This document shows positions 20,403-32,147 of a stretch of DNA of 64,000 bases, piece by piece. This stretch comes from Prosopocoilus inquinatus (lineage: Eukaryota > Arthropoda > Insecta > Coleoptera > Lucanidae), in assembly GCA_036172665.1 (NCBI GenBank), contig CM069872.1, forward strand, positions 21,865,001 through 21,929,000, read 5' to 3'. The position numbers were made by a program, and so were the translations under genes. Each line of letters opens with the position of its first letter. The first letter of the stretch is position 1. The notes beneath the pieces were generated by a model. That model saw only the letters and a list, made by a program, of their open reading frames with translations, did no database searches and was not told where the DNA came from.

Positions 20403-21288
20403 CTATACTTAATTTTGTTCGTAAATACAACGTATGTACCTACTTCACCGGTGCTCCATCATTAGGTACTACACCGGATCGTCCTGTTCTACATATATTA
20501 AGTAACTTAACTAAGCCCCTTCCCTTGATCCAGCTTTCGCCTTCGTTTTTTCTTCTCCTTGGTCTCCTCTCCGGCTTTCGCCTGCGTTGTCTCTCCTTTC
20601 TGGTCCTTGGTTCCTGCTGCAAACAGAACGCAGAACGATTAGTGACACGAGTTTATGGTTTCCTTTCGGAATTATACTTATCTTTGTGTTTTCCTTGTTG
20701 TCCTTCCGCTTTGTTGGGTTGCTTGCCGTGTATGTGTCGTCGTTCCTTGCTCCGTAGCCTTCGCCTGCGCCCTCGGGCCCCCTGGCGTCGTCGTCCCTTC
20801 TTGCCCTACGGGTCCATCTTCGCACCTCCCAGTGCTATGCTTCCGCTTTCTCCTCCGAGGCTCCTAACGGACAGCTGCTCCCCCCGCAGGTGTCCGCCTT
20901 CGATCACACAGATCGCGTCTTGCCGGGCCCTCGTTTAGACGGTGTGACCGTCTACTTTCCTCGGGCCGGCCAGGCTCTTCACGATGTGCCGAGAAGCTGT
21001 GCACGGGGGGCGGAGGTGGAGGGGCCCCGTGCGGTCCCACTACCCCTATCACATCCGCAACTCGGTCTCGCTTGGCCTCCGTGCACGGTGTTCCTCCCTT
21101 TTCCGTTTCGGTCGCCTCCCGCCGCCCGAAGGTCGGCATCGCGTTCGCGTCCGCGTTCCCCAGTTGATTTTTTTTTGTTTATGTTCCCTTTTAGCGTCTC
21201 CGCAATTTCGGATTAAATCCGGCAACGCATGTTTTTATTTGTTTTACTTGTTTGTTTTTATAGTTCCGCGTTTCATTTTGTTTTCTCT

Positions 21289-24200
21289 TTAATCGTGCCG
21301 CAACCGCCCCAGTTCTGTCGCCGCCTTATCGAATAGCGCCCACCAATCTGCGATTTCATCGTCGTGTATTTCCTCTGCGCTTCTTGGCCATCTTAGTCCT
21401 TTCTGTAGCGCTCGCGTTTCGAATTTTCTTCTCCATTCTTCCGTGTTCGGGCATTCGAACATTACGTGTTCCGCCGTGTCTGGCTTCCCGCATTCGCATA
21501 ATGGGCTGTCCCTTCTTCCTATCTTGTGCAGGTACGCGTTGAAATTCTCGTGTCCCGTGACTAGCTCCGTTGCCTGATACGATAAAAATCCGATCTTGTG
21601 TTTTTTTTTTGACATCTCTGATGAACTTTCTAGTCCATCTTCCCGTCGTGGCGCTTTCCCATCTTTTCTGCCACTCTCTGTTCGCCGTTTCCGATAATGC
21701 TTTCCTTATTTTCCCCTCTGAGAGTTTTACGTATACCAGCTCACCTTCTGTGTCTGCCGCCGCTTCCTTCGCTAGCTCGTCCGCTCTTTCGTTTCCGGTT
21801 GTTCCTACGTGCGCCTTTCTCCATTTCAGTCCGGTTCCTGTTTCGCGTATAATTTTCCAAGTTTCGCTCTGAATCTCCGTCGGCTTTTTCATGTTTTTTA
21901 GCGCGTCCAACGCCGATCTGCTGTCCGTAATTATTTCACTTCGCTCTATTTTCATTTCCTTTACGTATTTCGCGGCTGCGTTTATCGCCAGCATCTCCGC
22001 TTGGTAATTGTCACAATCTTTAGCCAGTCTCATCCGTGCGTTGTGAATTTCATCTTCTCCCGCGTATACTACGAATGCCGCTCCCGTGCCCGCCTCTGAT
22101 TTAGATCCTTCGGTGTATATTCTCAGTCCTCCTTGCGTTTGCTTTTCGTTCCCCACATGTATGTCATATTTTACAGTTCCTCTCACCGCCGGATGCGTAT
22201 TCTGTTCAAAGTTTTCCGTTTTTTCAATGTTTTCCGGTTCGACGTTTAGTCCCGTTGCTGTTCGGAGTCCTTCGCGGTCTAACGTTTTCGTTTTTCTTCG
22301 TTTTCCTAGTTCCGTCAATCTTAGATCGGTCGGAATAACTCCAGCTAATACCGCTGCCGCTTCTGTTGACGTCGTCGCGTACGCGCGCGCCCCTCTTATC
22401 GCCGATATTCGCTGCACTCCGTTCAGTTTTTTCTTTTCTTTTATCCCGCACATTTCTGCCCATATCGGAGCCGCGTAGAGCATGCACGGTTCTATTGCTC
22501 CTTTGTATATCTCGGCCGCCGCCCTCCCATTAAGGCCCCAAGTCATTTTCGCTGCCGCGCCTATCTTCTTCGTTATTTTCCGGGCTTTCGTCGTTACGTA
22601 GTTCACGTGCGGCTTGCAACTCAGTTTCTCGTCGAGTATGACTCCCAAATATTTTATTTCCTCTTTGCATCTTATGGTTTCCGTTCCGAGTTTGAACGTC
22701 GGTCTTTGCTGGCCCGTTTTCTTTCCGAAAAATAGCGCTTCTGATTTGTTTGCGTTGAACGTTAATTTGTTTTTACGGCTCCATTTTAAGATGTTCTCGA
22801 GTGCCTCGTTTCCTCTGTTTTTTAACGTCTTGAATTGTCTAGCTCGGGTCAGTATCGCTGTGTCGTCGGCGAATGCTACGATCTTGCATCCTTCCGGCAT
22901 TTCCGTCTCGAATATTCCGTCGTACAATATGTTCCAGTATCCGGGTCCTGATCGCGATCCCTGCGGGCATCCCCTCGTCACTCTGCGCTTTTCTCGTGTT
23001 CCCGGTTCTTCGATTATCGCCTCCCTTTCTGAAAAGTACGATTGCGCGATTTTGAACAAGTTTCCGGGTATGTTCTTCCGTTTTAACTGTTGCATAATAA
23101 GCGGCCACCACGCGTGATCGAACGCGCCTCGTATATCTAACATTATTGCCGCACAGTATTATCCGCTTTCCCTTGCGTCCCGTATGAAGTTCGTGACTTT
23201 TTCTATAGCATCTACAGTTGATTTTCCCTTGCGGAAACCGTATTGCCTTTCGCTCATTTGCCCTCCGGATTGCGTATGAAATTCTATTCTGTTTATTATC
23301 AGTCTGTCCAGTGCTTTCCCTACTGCCGAAAGTAAACTTATCGGCCGGTGGCTTTTGATGTCGCTCGTGTCCGTTTTACCCGGTTTCGGTATTATTTTTA
23401 CTAACTGTCGCTTCCAACACGCCGGAAATACCCCCATTTTTAAACATTTGTTGAATAATTCCTCGAATATTCCTGGTACCGTTTCGTATGCTCTCTCTGC
23501 GATTCCCGCCGTGATTCCGTCTAACCCTGGTGCTTTCCGCGGGTTCATCGACTCAAACGCCGTTCTTATTTCGTGTTCGGTGAATTCCAGGTCGTCCTCC
23601 GTGTTTATTTCTTCCGCCGCGTTGCGCCTGATTTCTGTGTGTTCGTTGTCGTCTTCTTCTTGTATGTCCTCCGGGAAGAATTCCTCTAGGAAGGCTCTCG
23701 CCGTTTCGCTCGCGTTTTCGATTTGAATTCCCCGTGCGTCTCTGACTGTTGTGCTTCCGCCCGTGTTTCCGTTTTTCCGTCTTACTGTTTTATAAGCCAA
23801 ACCCCACGGATCTCTGCCGCCCGACCGCGTGCAAAACTCTCTCCATTTTCTGATTCGCGTCTCTTGTATTTCCGTTTTGTACTGATTGAATTTGTTTTTG
23901 TATTCCCTTTCCCGTTCTCGTCTTTGTTCCTCGTCGTTGGTTCGCTGATAGCGTCGCCTCAGTTTGTTCGTTTCTTTCCGTAACTCCGACAGTTCCGTTG
24001 TCCACCACGGCACTGTTTTTTTATATGATTTTTTCCGCGGCATAGATTCCTCGCATGCCTTGACTATCGCTTTCGTTAATTCTCTTGCAAATCTCTCTAT
24101 TTCTTCCTTTGTTTCGCTACTTGCCCGATTTTCTTTGATCTCATCAGTTTCTCGCTTCAGCGTCGTTTCGAATTTTTCCCAGTCTGCTTTCTTGTCGCAG

Positions 24201-24967
24201 TAACCTGTTCTCTCGTATGTTGCCGCGTTACCCCTTTCGCGTTTTATGGAGAAAGTGATAAACTTGTGGTCCGAAAGTGTTGTTTCCTCGCTTAATCCCC
24301 ATTCTTCTATTAGCGGATACATGCGCTCGTTTACCGCAGTAAAATCTATAAAACTGCTGCCTCTGTGACCCTCGAATGTCGGCATTTCGTTGTCGTTTAG
24401 CACCGTTAAATTTAAATTATTTAATAAATTTTCTATTTCTCTGCCGCGCCTGTCCTCGTTATTGCTTCCCCATAATCTGCTTTTGCTGTTTGCGTCTATT
24501 CCGAGAATTATTTTGCTGTTCGGCGTGTTGTTTGTTCGTTCTAGTACTTCGCTGAGCGCCTGCAAGTTTCCTAGAAATTCGCCCGCGTAACGCTCCTCCG
24601 GCGGCAGATAAGTCGAAATCCCCATGCATTCGAAATCGTTTCCGCGAATCTCCAAGGTTGTCGTGTTGCCGTCGCCCTTGTTTACTATTATTGTTCCGCG
24701 AATTTTAGGATCCGTAATTATTATTGCCGCTCTTATATGTTTTCCTTCGGCGTTCTCAGAACCGTGGAATATTTTGTATTTGCTTGGAAATCCGCAAACT
24801 TTCGAATTTATCACGTACGGCTCTTGTAAAAAAGCCATTTGGATGTTTTCTCTCGCGATTTTGTCTAATAAATTACTCGTCGCTCTTCTCCCTCTGCCTA
24901 AATTTATTTGGGTGCATTTTATACTTTCGCGGCCACTACCGTTTGTTTTGTTTTGCGCATTATCCAT
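21289..24967 (-). pseudogene. R1-clade ORF2: endonuclease-RT-RNase H (c6), two lesions
   Basis: A polyprotein of about 1220 residues for target-primed reverse transcription. N-terminal APE endonuclease (QINLGRGRRATSN, QEPYVINS, ILGIDANSKSRLWGS, SDHKFITF), then a linker with MPRRKSYKKTVPWWTTEL. RT follows with PRKAPGLDGI, HRPISLLSA, MLDIRGAFDHAWW, GCPQGSRSG and the catalytic FADDTAIL. RNase H has IYTEGSKSEAGTGAAF and IITDSRSALDA, and the C-terminal domain has ECPNTEEWRRKFE and the end LGRLRHD. Lesions: a TAA just before MLDIRGAF (near 23159), and a run of ten A (on minus) near 21601-21610 where nine would keep frame. The start overlaps the ORF1 stop in ATGGATAA. Confidence 0.88.
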
Positions 24968-25912
24968 AATTGAAGCGTTTATTGCCGTTTTCCCTCAGTT
25001 TTTTAAGCGACATACATTCTTTAGCGTACGCCTCGTGTTTGATGCTTACCCCCGGAACTCTTTTCCTTTCGCATACCGCGCATTTCTTTTCCGTTGACCT
25101 GCACTGTTTCCTATCGTGATTCCCCGCGCATTTACTACAAATTTGCTCCTTTTTACATTCCTTAGCTCTGTGTCCCGTTCCTAAGCATTTATAACAGTAT
25201 AAAATCTCCGTCTGGTCCTCCACGTTGCAGTGCCGCCACTTGATGTTCAATGCGTTGTTTACGATTATTTTTCTTAGTTTCGCACTAACTGCCGCGACCG
25301 CGTGTTTTGTAAATTTATTATTTTTCCCCGCAAAATATCTGAACATTTTTATTTCCTTTTTCATTTCTTCCGCTGTTTTGTACGTGTTCTCTAGTCCCTC
25401 GTTTTGCTTGTGCATACATTCGATTATTTCCGCCTCCTCTAATTTTTTATCTACTCCGTAAATTACAACTACCGGATCTGATTTATTTAGCTCCTTCGCT
25501 TGCACTATTCCGTTTAATTTTTCCGCGACCGTGACTTTAAGTAATTCGGCGTCCTTCTTTGACCTAACTTCGACTAGTACGTTCCCGTTTTTACTTTCCG
25601 TTACTTTCATGACGCTTATTTTTTTGTTTACAACGTCGACGCCCTCCGTTAGCTGCTTCAAAGTTTCCGTTCCACTTTGAGTGTCCGTCGGCTGTATTTT
25701 TACGGTTACCGTTTCCCTACTCTTTAACTTCGACGCGTATGACGGTTTTCCGGTCGTCGGCGCTCCGATAGTGTTTAAATTCGCGCTGCATGCTGATAAT
25801 ATTTGACTTGACTTACCCCTGTTTGTAGCCTGCGCCTTCATTTCTTTAATAACACCGTTTTGCTCCGCGATAATCTCAAACAATTCCGCCATACTGCTGC
25901 GTACTTTCTTTC
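24960..25912 (-). pseudogene. R1-clade ORF1, N-terminally truncated (c6)
   Basis: Open from the truncation at 25912 to the stop at 24960. It has AELFEIIAEQNGVIKEM, the central domain (VAEKLNGIVQAKELNKSD, VVIYGVDKKLEE), FRYFAGKNNKFTKHAVAA and three zinc knuckles (CYKCLGTGHRAKEC, CSKCAGNHDRKQC, CAVC). The knuckles bind element RNA. The N-terminal 80-90 residues seen in c7 are missing because the copy is 5' truncated. No internal stop. Confidence 0.85.
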
Positions 25913-25925
25913 GTAACTTAAGACA
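25913..25925. repeat. Array junction GTAACTTAAGACA between c6 and c7
   Basis: Full 13-bp target sequence directly after the truncated 5' end of c6. Confidence 0.75.
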
Positions 25926-26217
25926 CCTTTATTGATGAAACTATACATAAATAACTTAGCCTAAGTAATCTATGCCTAATCCCCGGTGCCCCACTCAATG
26001 GTACTACACCGGGTTTCCCTAACCTATCCTACATCCGCCGAACGTCCTAATCTCGCGTCAGTTGAACTACCTTGATCCTACCTAAATTCCTACCTATATT
26101 ACAAGCTAATCTTAGTTGCTACTTATTAAACATACAGATGAATACACTACTCTAACCTAATTTTAATATTCGCGTCGGTACCCCTCTCCTCTAACGACTC
26201 GAGGGGGCGTTACAGGG

Positions 26218-26325
26218 AACCCGAGCTAATAGATGTGCGGTTGCGCGACGCCCCCCACCCATGTTAATATGTACTACTTTTAACGCGCCACCGCCCGGTA
26301 AATTTTGGCTATTGGCGTTAGCCAT
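26218..26325 (-). pseudogene. R1-clade ORF2 stub (c7)
   Basis: Starts at 26325 with MANANSQN, inside the last codons of ORF1, and reads through GGGRRATAHLL before the deletion junction at about 26218. A subfamily mate of c5. Confidence 0.7.
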
Positions 26326-27496
26326 AATAATTAATTTTCTTAATTTCCGCGGCCTGAATTTGTTTTAGCGTGGGGCAATTTTTCTCGTAAGCAATACGCT
26401 TAATGCCGTCGCCGCTCAGCTTCCTGCGTTCGCTAACGACGCACTTGAGAGTCTCGGATTTGCATTCCGCCCGATCATGCTTCCCTCCGCATGTTCCGCA
26501 AATCTGTTCCGCCTTGCAATCTTTCGATTTATGTCCTATCGCGTAACACTTATAGCAGTAAAAAATGCCTCTGTAGTCCTCCGTGTGACATGTGCGCCAC
26601 TGCACTCGCAACCTTTGGCCGATTATTAAGTTCCTTAATCGCGCGCTAACCTCGACTATTGCGTTTTTAGTATAGTTATTTCCTTTTTTGCTAAAAAATC
26701 TCCGCACTTTAAATTCTTTCGCTAAGTCTTCGACGCTTCCGTAATGGGCAGAAACTTCGTCGTTCTGTGCAAGAACGCAGTCCAGAAGCTCCTTCTCCTC
26801 AATTTTACTTTCGACTCCGAAAATCGTCACTTTCGGATTATTTTTGTTAATTTCGCTGGCTTTTAGCTTTTCCGGAAGCTTTTCCGACACCGCAATTTTA
26901 AGTTTTTCCGCTTCTAATTTAGTCGCGCAGTCAATATACACATTTCCGTTCTTTGCAGACCGGACCGCGTTAATAGCAATTTTCTTCGATACGATGTCGA
27001 CTTTGTCGCGCAAATCCTTCTTTATCGCGTCCACGCTTTCTTTAATTCGCGATTCAACCTTAACAGTTACCGCGTTATTCGCGTTCTTGACAACCGCTCG
27101 CGCGATTGGCGTCTTTGTGGCCGCCACAACCGACGCATATGAAATAGGCGCCTTAATTGGTGCAGACTCACCCGTTATTTTATTGCGTAGCTCCCTCAAT
27201 ACGCCGTTTTGCTCTCCTATGACGGAAAATATCTCCGTAATGCAATCGCGAACTTTCTTCCTATCTTCTATTTTCAGCGTCTCCGATTTCACTGGGACCA
27301 AATCGAGCACCGCAAGCATTAACTTCTCCGCCTTCTGTAGAGTAGCCGCTTCATAATCCGTTTTCCCGTCTTCGTTATTATCCATAGTCGCAGCCTTGAT
27401 ATTCGCAGTAACTCTCGCGGGTGAATTAACACTAGAATTAGCGCCCGAACAAACACTAGCCGCTCTGGCTCGCGTCGTAGGTTTAGGCTCTGCCAT
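26318..27496 (-). CDS. R1-clade ORF1 gag-like RNA-binding protein, intact (c7)
   Basis: 392 aa from MAEPKPTTRARAASVCSG to KKINYYG, with no lesion. I chose the start at 27496 because upstream in-frame codons are the conserved 5' end of the element. Domains: Ala/Ser-rich N-terminus; a helical segment LQKAEKLMLAVLDLVPVKSE and GEQNGVLRELRNK; a central domain of about residues 125-265; three zinc knuckles near the C-terminus (CYKCYAIGHKSKDC, CGTCGGKHDRAEC, and a third reading CVVSE where others have CVVCE). It packages element RNA into an RNP. The third knuckle has lost a Cys (to Ser), the only doubtful residue I see. Confidence 0.85.
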   Translation of the reverse strand: MAEPKPTTRARAASVCSGANSSVNSPARVTANIKAATMDNNEDGKTDYEAATLQKAEKLMLAVLDLVPVKSETLKIEDRKKVRDCITEIFSVIGEQNGVLRELRNKITGESAPIKAPISYASVVAATKTPIARAVVKNANNAVTVKVESRIKESVDAIKKDLRDKVDIVSKKIAINAVRSAKNGNVYIDCATKLEAEKLKIAVSEKLPEKLKASEINKNNPKVTIFGVESKIEEKELLDCVLAQNDEVSAHYGSVEDLAKEFKVRRFFSKKGNNYTKNAIVEVSARLRNLIIGQRLRVQWRTCHTEDYRGIFYCYKCYAIGHKSKDCKAEQICGTCGGKHDRAECKSETLKCVVSERRKLSGDGIKRIAYEKNCPTLKQIQAAEIKKINYYG

Positions 27497-27530
27497 CGCA
27501 CGTCCGACTCGGTCGAGCGCTCGATGCACC

Positions 27531-27543
27531 GTAACTTAAGACA
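27531..27543. repeat. Array junction GTAACTTAAGACA between c7 and c8
   Basis: Full 13-bp target sequence. The 5' end of c7 has CC added before it. Confidence 0.75.
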
Positions 27544-27591
27544 CTGTTTATTAATTTGTTAATGTAAGTAACATTACGTTAGCCTACATCA

Positions 27592-27620
27592 CCGGTGCTC
27601 CACCATTGGTACTACACCGG
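27592..27620 (-). other. Conserved 3' terminal hairpin of the R1-clade family
   Basis: CCGGTG (27592-27597) pairs with CACCGG (27615-27620) around a loop containing ACCATTGGT. The same hairpin lies 30-60 bp from the 3' end in c2 (about 9138), c4 (about 15727), c6 (about 20449), c7 (about 25981) and c9 (about 51586). Several positions vary while pairing is kept. It is probably the RNA structure recognised by the element's own reverse transcriptase. Confidence 0.7.
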
Positions 27621-28503
27621 ATCGTCCTATTGCTAATATATGTTAGTTCCTAGTCTAATTATGATGTTTCCTAATAGCTACATTCTAACTAATATGTTTC
27701 CTAAACTAAATAAAAACAAATCCTACCGCTAAGCTGTTCCTTAAATAATTTAATGTCGTCCCTTCCTGCGATGTTGGCTCCTCCGGGAAGTCCTCGTCAC
27801 CGGTTTGATTCCCGGCTCGTCAATGTTGACTCCCTGCTGGTGTTGCTGCTCGGCTCCCGGCTTCGTCTTTCGGAGGTTCCCTGTTTTCAAGTGAAAATTA
27901 GATTTGTTTTTTACAATTATTCTTGGATAGATACTTATCTTTTGTCATTTTGCTCCTGTCCTCCGTTGGCTTGCTACTACTTCCTCCTCCGAGGCTCCGG
28001 TCGGACAGCTGCTACCCCCACAGGTGTCCGCCTGCGATCTCACAGATCGCGATTTTGCCAAGTCCTCGTAGAGACGGTCGGGCCGTCTTCTTTCCTCGGG
28101 TCGGCTGGGCTCTTCGCGAGGGACCGAGAAGATGTGCTCTGGGGTCGGAGATGGGGCGGCCCCGTGCGGTCACCACCATCCCTGTCACTTCCGTAACTCG
28201 GTCTCGCTTGGCCCCCTTGCACGGTGTTCCTCCCGCTGTTTTCGTTTCGATCGCCTCCCGCCTTAGGCATAAGCCAACGGCATCCGTTCGCGTTCGCGCC
28301 TGCCTACCCAGCCGCCTACTTTTTAGCTTCTGTTTTAAGGGTTCCACTTTTAAAGCCACCGCGATGGTACGTTTCCAATACGGCGACCCCCAGTATTATT
28401 TTAGTTAGTTTTTACCGATTTATTTCGTTTTTTATTTATGTTCCGTTTTTCGCTACCCCCTCTCCTATTGTGCTTCTCCCTTGTTAATCATGCTTTAACC
28501 TCT

Positions 28504-31500
28504 GCAGCTCTTTCGCAGCTTCGTTGAATAGTGTCCACCATTCCGCGGTTTCCTCATCGTTTATTTCTTCCGCGTTTTTTGGCCAGCGCAGCCCCTTCGT
28601 TATGGCCTTAGTCTCAAATTTAGCTCTCCAATCTTCCGTTTCCGGGCATTCAAACATTACGTGCTCTGCCGTATCTCGGTTTCCGCATCTGCATAGCGGG
28701 CTATCTCTTCTGCCTATTTTGTGCAGGTATCCGTTGAAATTTCCGTGGCCTGTTATTAATTCTATCGCTTGGTACGATAATCTTTTATCCGCCTTTTTTC
28801 CCCATTTCTACGTTTTTAATGAACTTTCGCGTCCACCTGCCCGTACTCGCGTTTTCCCATCTCGTTTGCCATTCGCGTTTGGCCATTGATGTTATTGCGC
28901 TTCTGATTCTGTTTGCCAATATTTTTTCGTATGCTGCTTCCGCGTTTTCGTCTGACGCCGCTTGTTTAGCTAGTTCGTCGGCCCTTTCGTTTCCGGGCGT
29001 TCCTACGTGCGCTCTTGTCCATTTTAATTTACCTCCGGTTTCTTTGACTAGCTCCCATGTCTCGTATTGCAGCTCTGTGGGTTTTCTCATGCTTTCCAGC
29101 GCATCTAGTGCTGACCTACTGTCCGATATTATTTGGTAGTTTTCGAATCTCCTTTCCCGCGCGTATTTTGCGGCCGCGTTTATTGCGATCAGTTCCGCTT
29201 GATAATTATCGTTTTCGTTTGTAAGTTTTACTTTTCTGCTGTGGATTTCTACCTCTTGCGCGTATACGACGAACGCCGCTCCCGTCCCTTCTTCCGATTT
29301 TGAACCGTCCGTGTATATTTTAATTCCTGCTCCGCGATCTGAAACTTCTTCCGTTTCGTAGTTCAATGCGCGTCTCTCCGCCGGATGCACTTTTGTTTCG
29401 AATATTTCTGTTTTTTCGATGTTTCCCGGTTCTGTTCTGATGCCTGTCTCGGTTTCTATCTCGTTTCGGTTAAGCTCCGCTACCGCTCTGCGTTTCGCCA
29501 GTTCTAACATTCTCAGGTCCGCCGGAAGCATTCCCGATATTACCGCCGCCGCTTCCGTTGACGTGGTCGAATACGCTCTCGCCGCTCTGACCGCCGATGA
29601 TCGCTGTACGCCTAGTAATTTCTTCTTTTCTTTAACTCCGCACGCTCCGGCCCATATCGGCGCCGCATACAACATGCACGGTTCTATCGCCCCCTTGTAT
29701 ATTTCTGCCGCCACTCTGCCGTTGAGCCCCCACGTTAATTTTGCTGCCGCACCTATTTTGTTCGTTATCTCCCTTGCCTTGGCTGTTGCGTATTGTACGT
29801 GTGCTTTGAAGTTCAGTTTGTTGTCTAAAATGACTCCCAGATATTTAACCTCGTCTTTGCAGTATATGGTTCCGTTTCCTAGTTTATAGGTCGGTTTCTG
29901 TTGCCCCGGCTTTCTCCCGTAAAAAATAGCCTCTGACTTTGTCGCGTTGAAAGTCAATTTGTTCGTCCTGCTCCAGGCGGATATGTTCTCCAACGCCTCG
30001 TTCGCTACGTTTTTCAGTGTCTTATATTGCCTGGCTCTCACGAGTAAAACCGTGTCGTCCAAAAAAGCTACTATTTCGCTCCCCCTGGGCAATTCTATTT
30101 CGAAGATTCCGTCGTAAAGTATGTTCCAGTATCCAGGTCCGGACCTGGATCCCTGCGGGCACCCTCTCGTGACTTTTTTCGCCTCTCGCGTTCCCGGCTC
30201 GTCAATTATAGCCTCTCTATTTGAAAAATACGACTCCGCGATTTTTGGGGCACTCTTTTCGTTTTAGTTGGTTTATAATCTGCGGCCACCACGCGTGATC
30301 GAACGCGCCTTTAATATCTAACATTATTGCCGTGCCGTACTCGCCGCTGTCTTTTGCGTTTTTTATGAACTTCGTGACTTTCTCTATCGCGTCAACTGTT
30401 GACTTCCCCTTTCTGAACCCGTACTGTCCTTCGTGCATTTTGCCTTCGGAATACGCGTGATATTCGATTCGGTTTATTATCAAGCTGTCTAGTGCCTTGC
30501 CTATGACCGGTAGTAAACTAATTGGCCTGTAACTTTTCACGTCGTTTTTGTCTGTTTTACCCGCTTTCGGTATGATTTTGATCAGTTGCTGTTTCCAGCA
30601 CTCCGGAAATACCCCTCGTTTTAGACAGAGATTGAATAATTTTTCGAATACCGCTGGTACGCACTCGTACGCTTTCTGCGCTATGTCCGCTGTAATACCG
30701 TCCGCGCCCGGTGCTTTTTTAGGATTCATCGATTTAAACGCCTCTTCGATTTCGCTATCTTTGAATTCTCTGTCGTCCGTCGTATCCGTCTCCGCGGTCG
30801 CTAATCTCCTGATCTCCGCGTGCTCCTCCGTTTCCAAGCCGTCCTCGTCGTCTGTAAAGTATGCTTCTAAAAAAGCTCGCGCCGTTTCGTTCGCGTTTTC
30901 CGTTTCCCTGCCGTTCGCGTCTCTTATCGTGACGTTTCCGCCTGCATCCGCTTTTTTCCTGCGTACCGCTTTGTATGCCGTTCCCCACGGATCTTTCCCG
31001 CCTGATTTCGTGCAAAATTCTCGCCACTTATTAATTCGCGTTTCCTGCATTTTTATTTTGTACTCGTTGTGTTTTTGTCTATAAGCTTGCTCGTGCTCTC
31101 TCCTTTGATCCGCGTTATCGCTTCTTTGATATTTTCTCCGCAGTTTGTTCGTTTCTTTCCGTAAAACCGTTAATTCCTGCGTCCACCATGGGACTGACTT
31201 CCCGAATGATTTTTTCCGCGGCATGGATGCTTCGCATGCATTTATTATCGCCTCGTTTAATCTTTGCGCTGTTCTTTCTAGTTCCGCTTGGCTTTCACAT
31301 CTGTCCAATTGTCTCTCGATTTCTGTCGCTTGTTCCCCGAAATTTTCCTCGAACTTTCCCCAGTCCGCTTTTTTTACGTTGTATTTCCGCTTATCGTGCG
31401 CTTGTTCCTCATTTTTTTCCTGTTGTATCGTAAACGCGATGTATTTGTGATCCGATAGCGTGACTTCGTCGCTGAGTTCCCAGTTCGATATTTGCGGGTA

Positions 31501-32145
31501 CATTCGTTCGTTTACCGCCGTAAAATCGATAAAACTCGTTCCGCGGGGTCCCTCAAACGTCGGACTTTCGTTGTCGTTTATGACGGTCATGTTTAAGTCG
31601 TTCATTGAGTTTTCTAGATCGCGGCCTCGCCTGTCTTCGATATCGCTTCCCCAAAGTCTACTTTTGCTATTTCCGTCTATTCCTAGAATCAACTTGTTGT
31701 TATTGTCACTCGCTTGTTCTATGATCCGGCTTAATTTGCGAAGATTTCCCTGAAACTCGCCCGCGTGTCGTTCCTCTGGCGGTAAGTATGCCGATACCGC
31801 TATTAGCTTTAATCCCTTTCCGCGTAATTCTGTTGTTGTTATGTTCCCGTCGCTTTTCTCCGATATTAGTAATCCGCTAATGTCTGGGTCCGTAATTACT
31901 ATCGCGGTTCTAAGAGGTACCTCTTCTAATCCCTTGTTTGTTTGGTACACTTTCAATTTTCCCGGAAAGCCGCAAACTTTCTCGTTTATTACATACGGTT
32001 CCTGAATAAAAATTATCTGAATGTTTTCTCTCGCTATTTTTTCTAATAAATTATTCGTCGCTTTTCTTCCTCGGCCTAGATTTATTTGTAGACATTTAAT
32101 TTGATTTATTTGCCCCGCGTTCGTGTAATTTCGTCGTCTATCCAT
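28504..32145 (-). pseudogene. R1-clade ORF2 (c8), broken
   Basis: Starts MDRRRNYTNAGQ inside the ORF1 stop (ATGGATAG). Endonuclease complete (QINLGRGRKATNNL, QEPYVINEK, ILGIDGNSKSRLWGS, SDHKYIAF). RT shows PKKAPGADGI, YRPISLLPVIGK, MLDIKGAFDHAWW and GCPQGSRSG. A small deletion near 30250 shifts frame after LKRKECP. The RT catalytic motif reads FLDDTVLL, not FADD as in c6. RNase H (IYTDGSKSEEGTGAAF, IISDSRSALDA) and tail (ECPETEDWRAKFE) follow, with a frameshift near 28800. Confidence 0.85.
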
Positions 32146-32147
32146 AA

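Larger units (their letters stand above)
20403..25912 (-). mobile_element. R1-clade copy c6, nearly complete
   Basis: 5.5 kb with 3' UTR (20403-21288), ORF2 (21289-24967) and most of ORF1 (24960-25912). The 5' end is truncated within ORF1. This is the best preserved ORF2 in the window. It has one nonsense codon and one homopolymer-length change. The terminal 3' hairpin (about 20449-20478) and an internal GATC...GATC hairpin near 20900-20918 are kept. Confidence 0.85.
25926..27530 (-). mobile_element. R1-clade copy c7, internally deleted with intact ORF1
   Basis: 1.6 kb: family 5' end, complete ORF1, the first 30-35 codons of ORF2 (to about 26218), then about 290 bp of 3' UTR with the terminal hairpin CCCGGTG...CACCGGG (about 25981-26013). 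RT and RNase H are deleted. Target sequence is on both sides. A protein-supplying but RT-less derivative. Confidence 0.8.
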
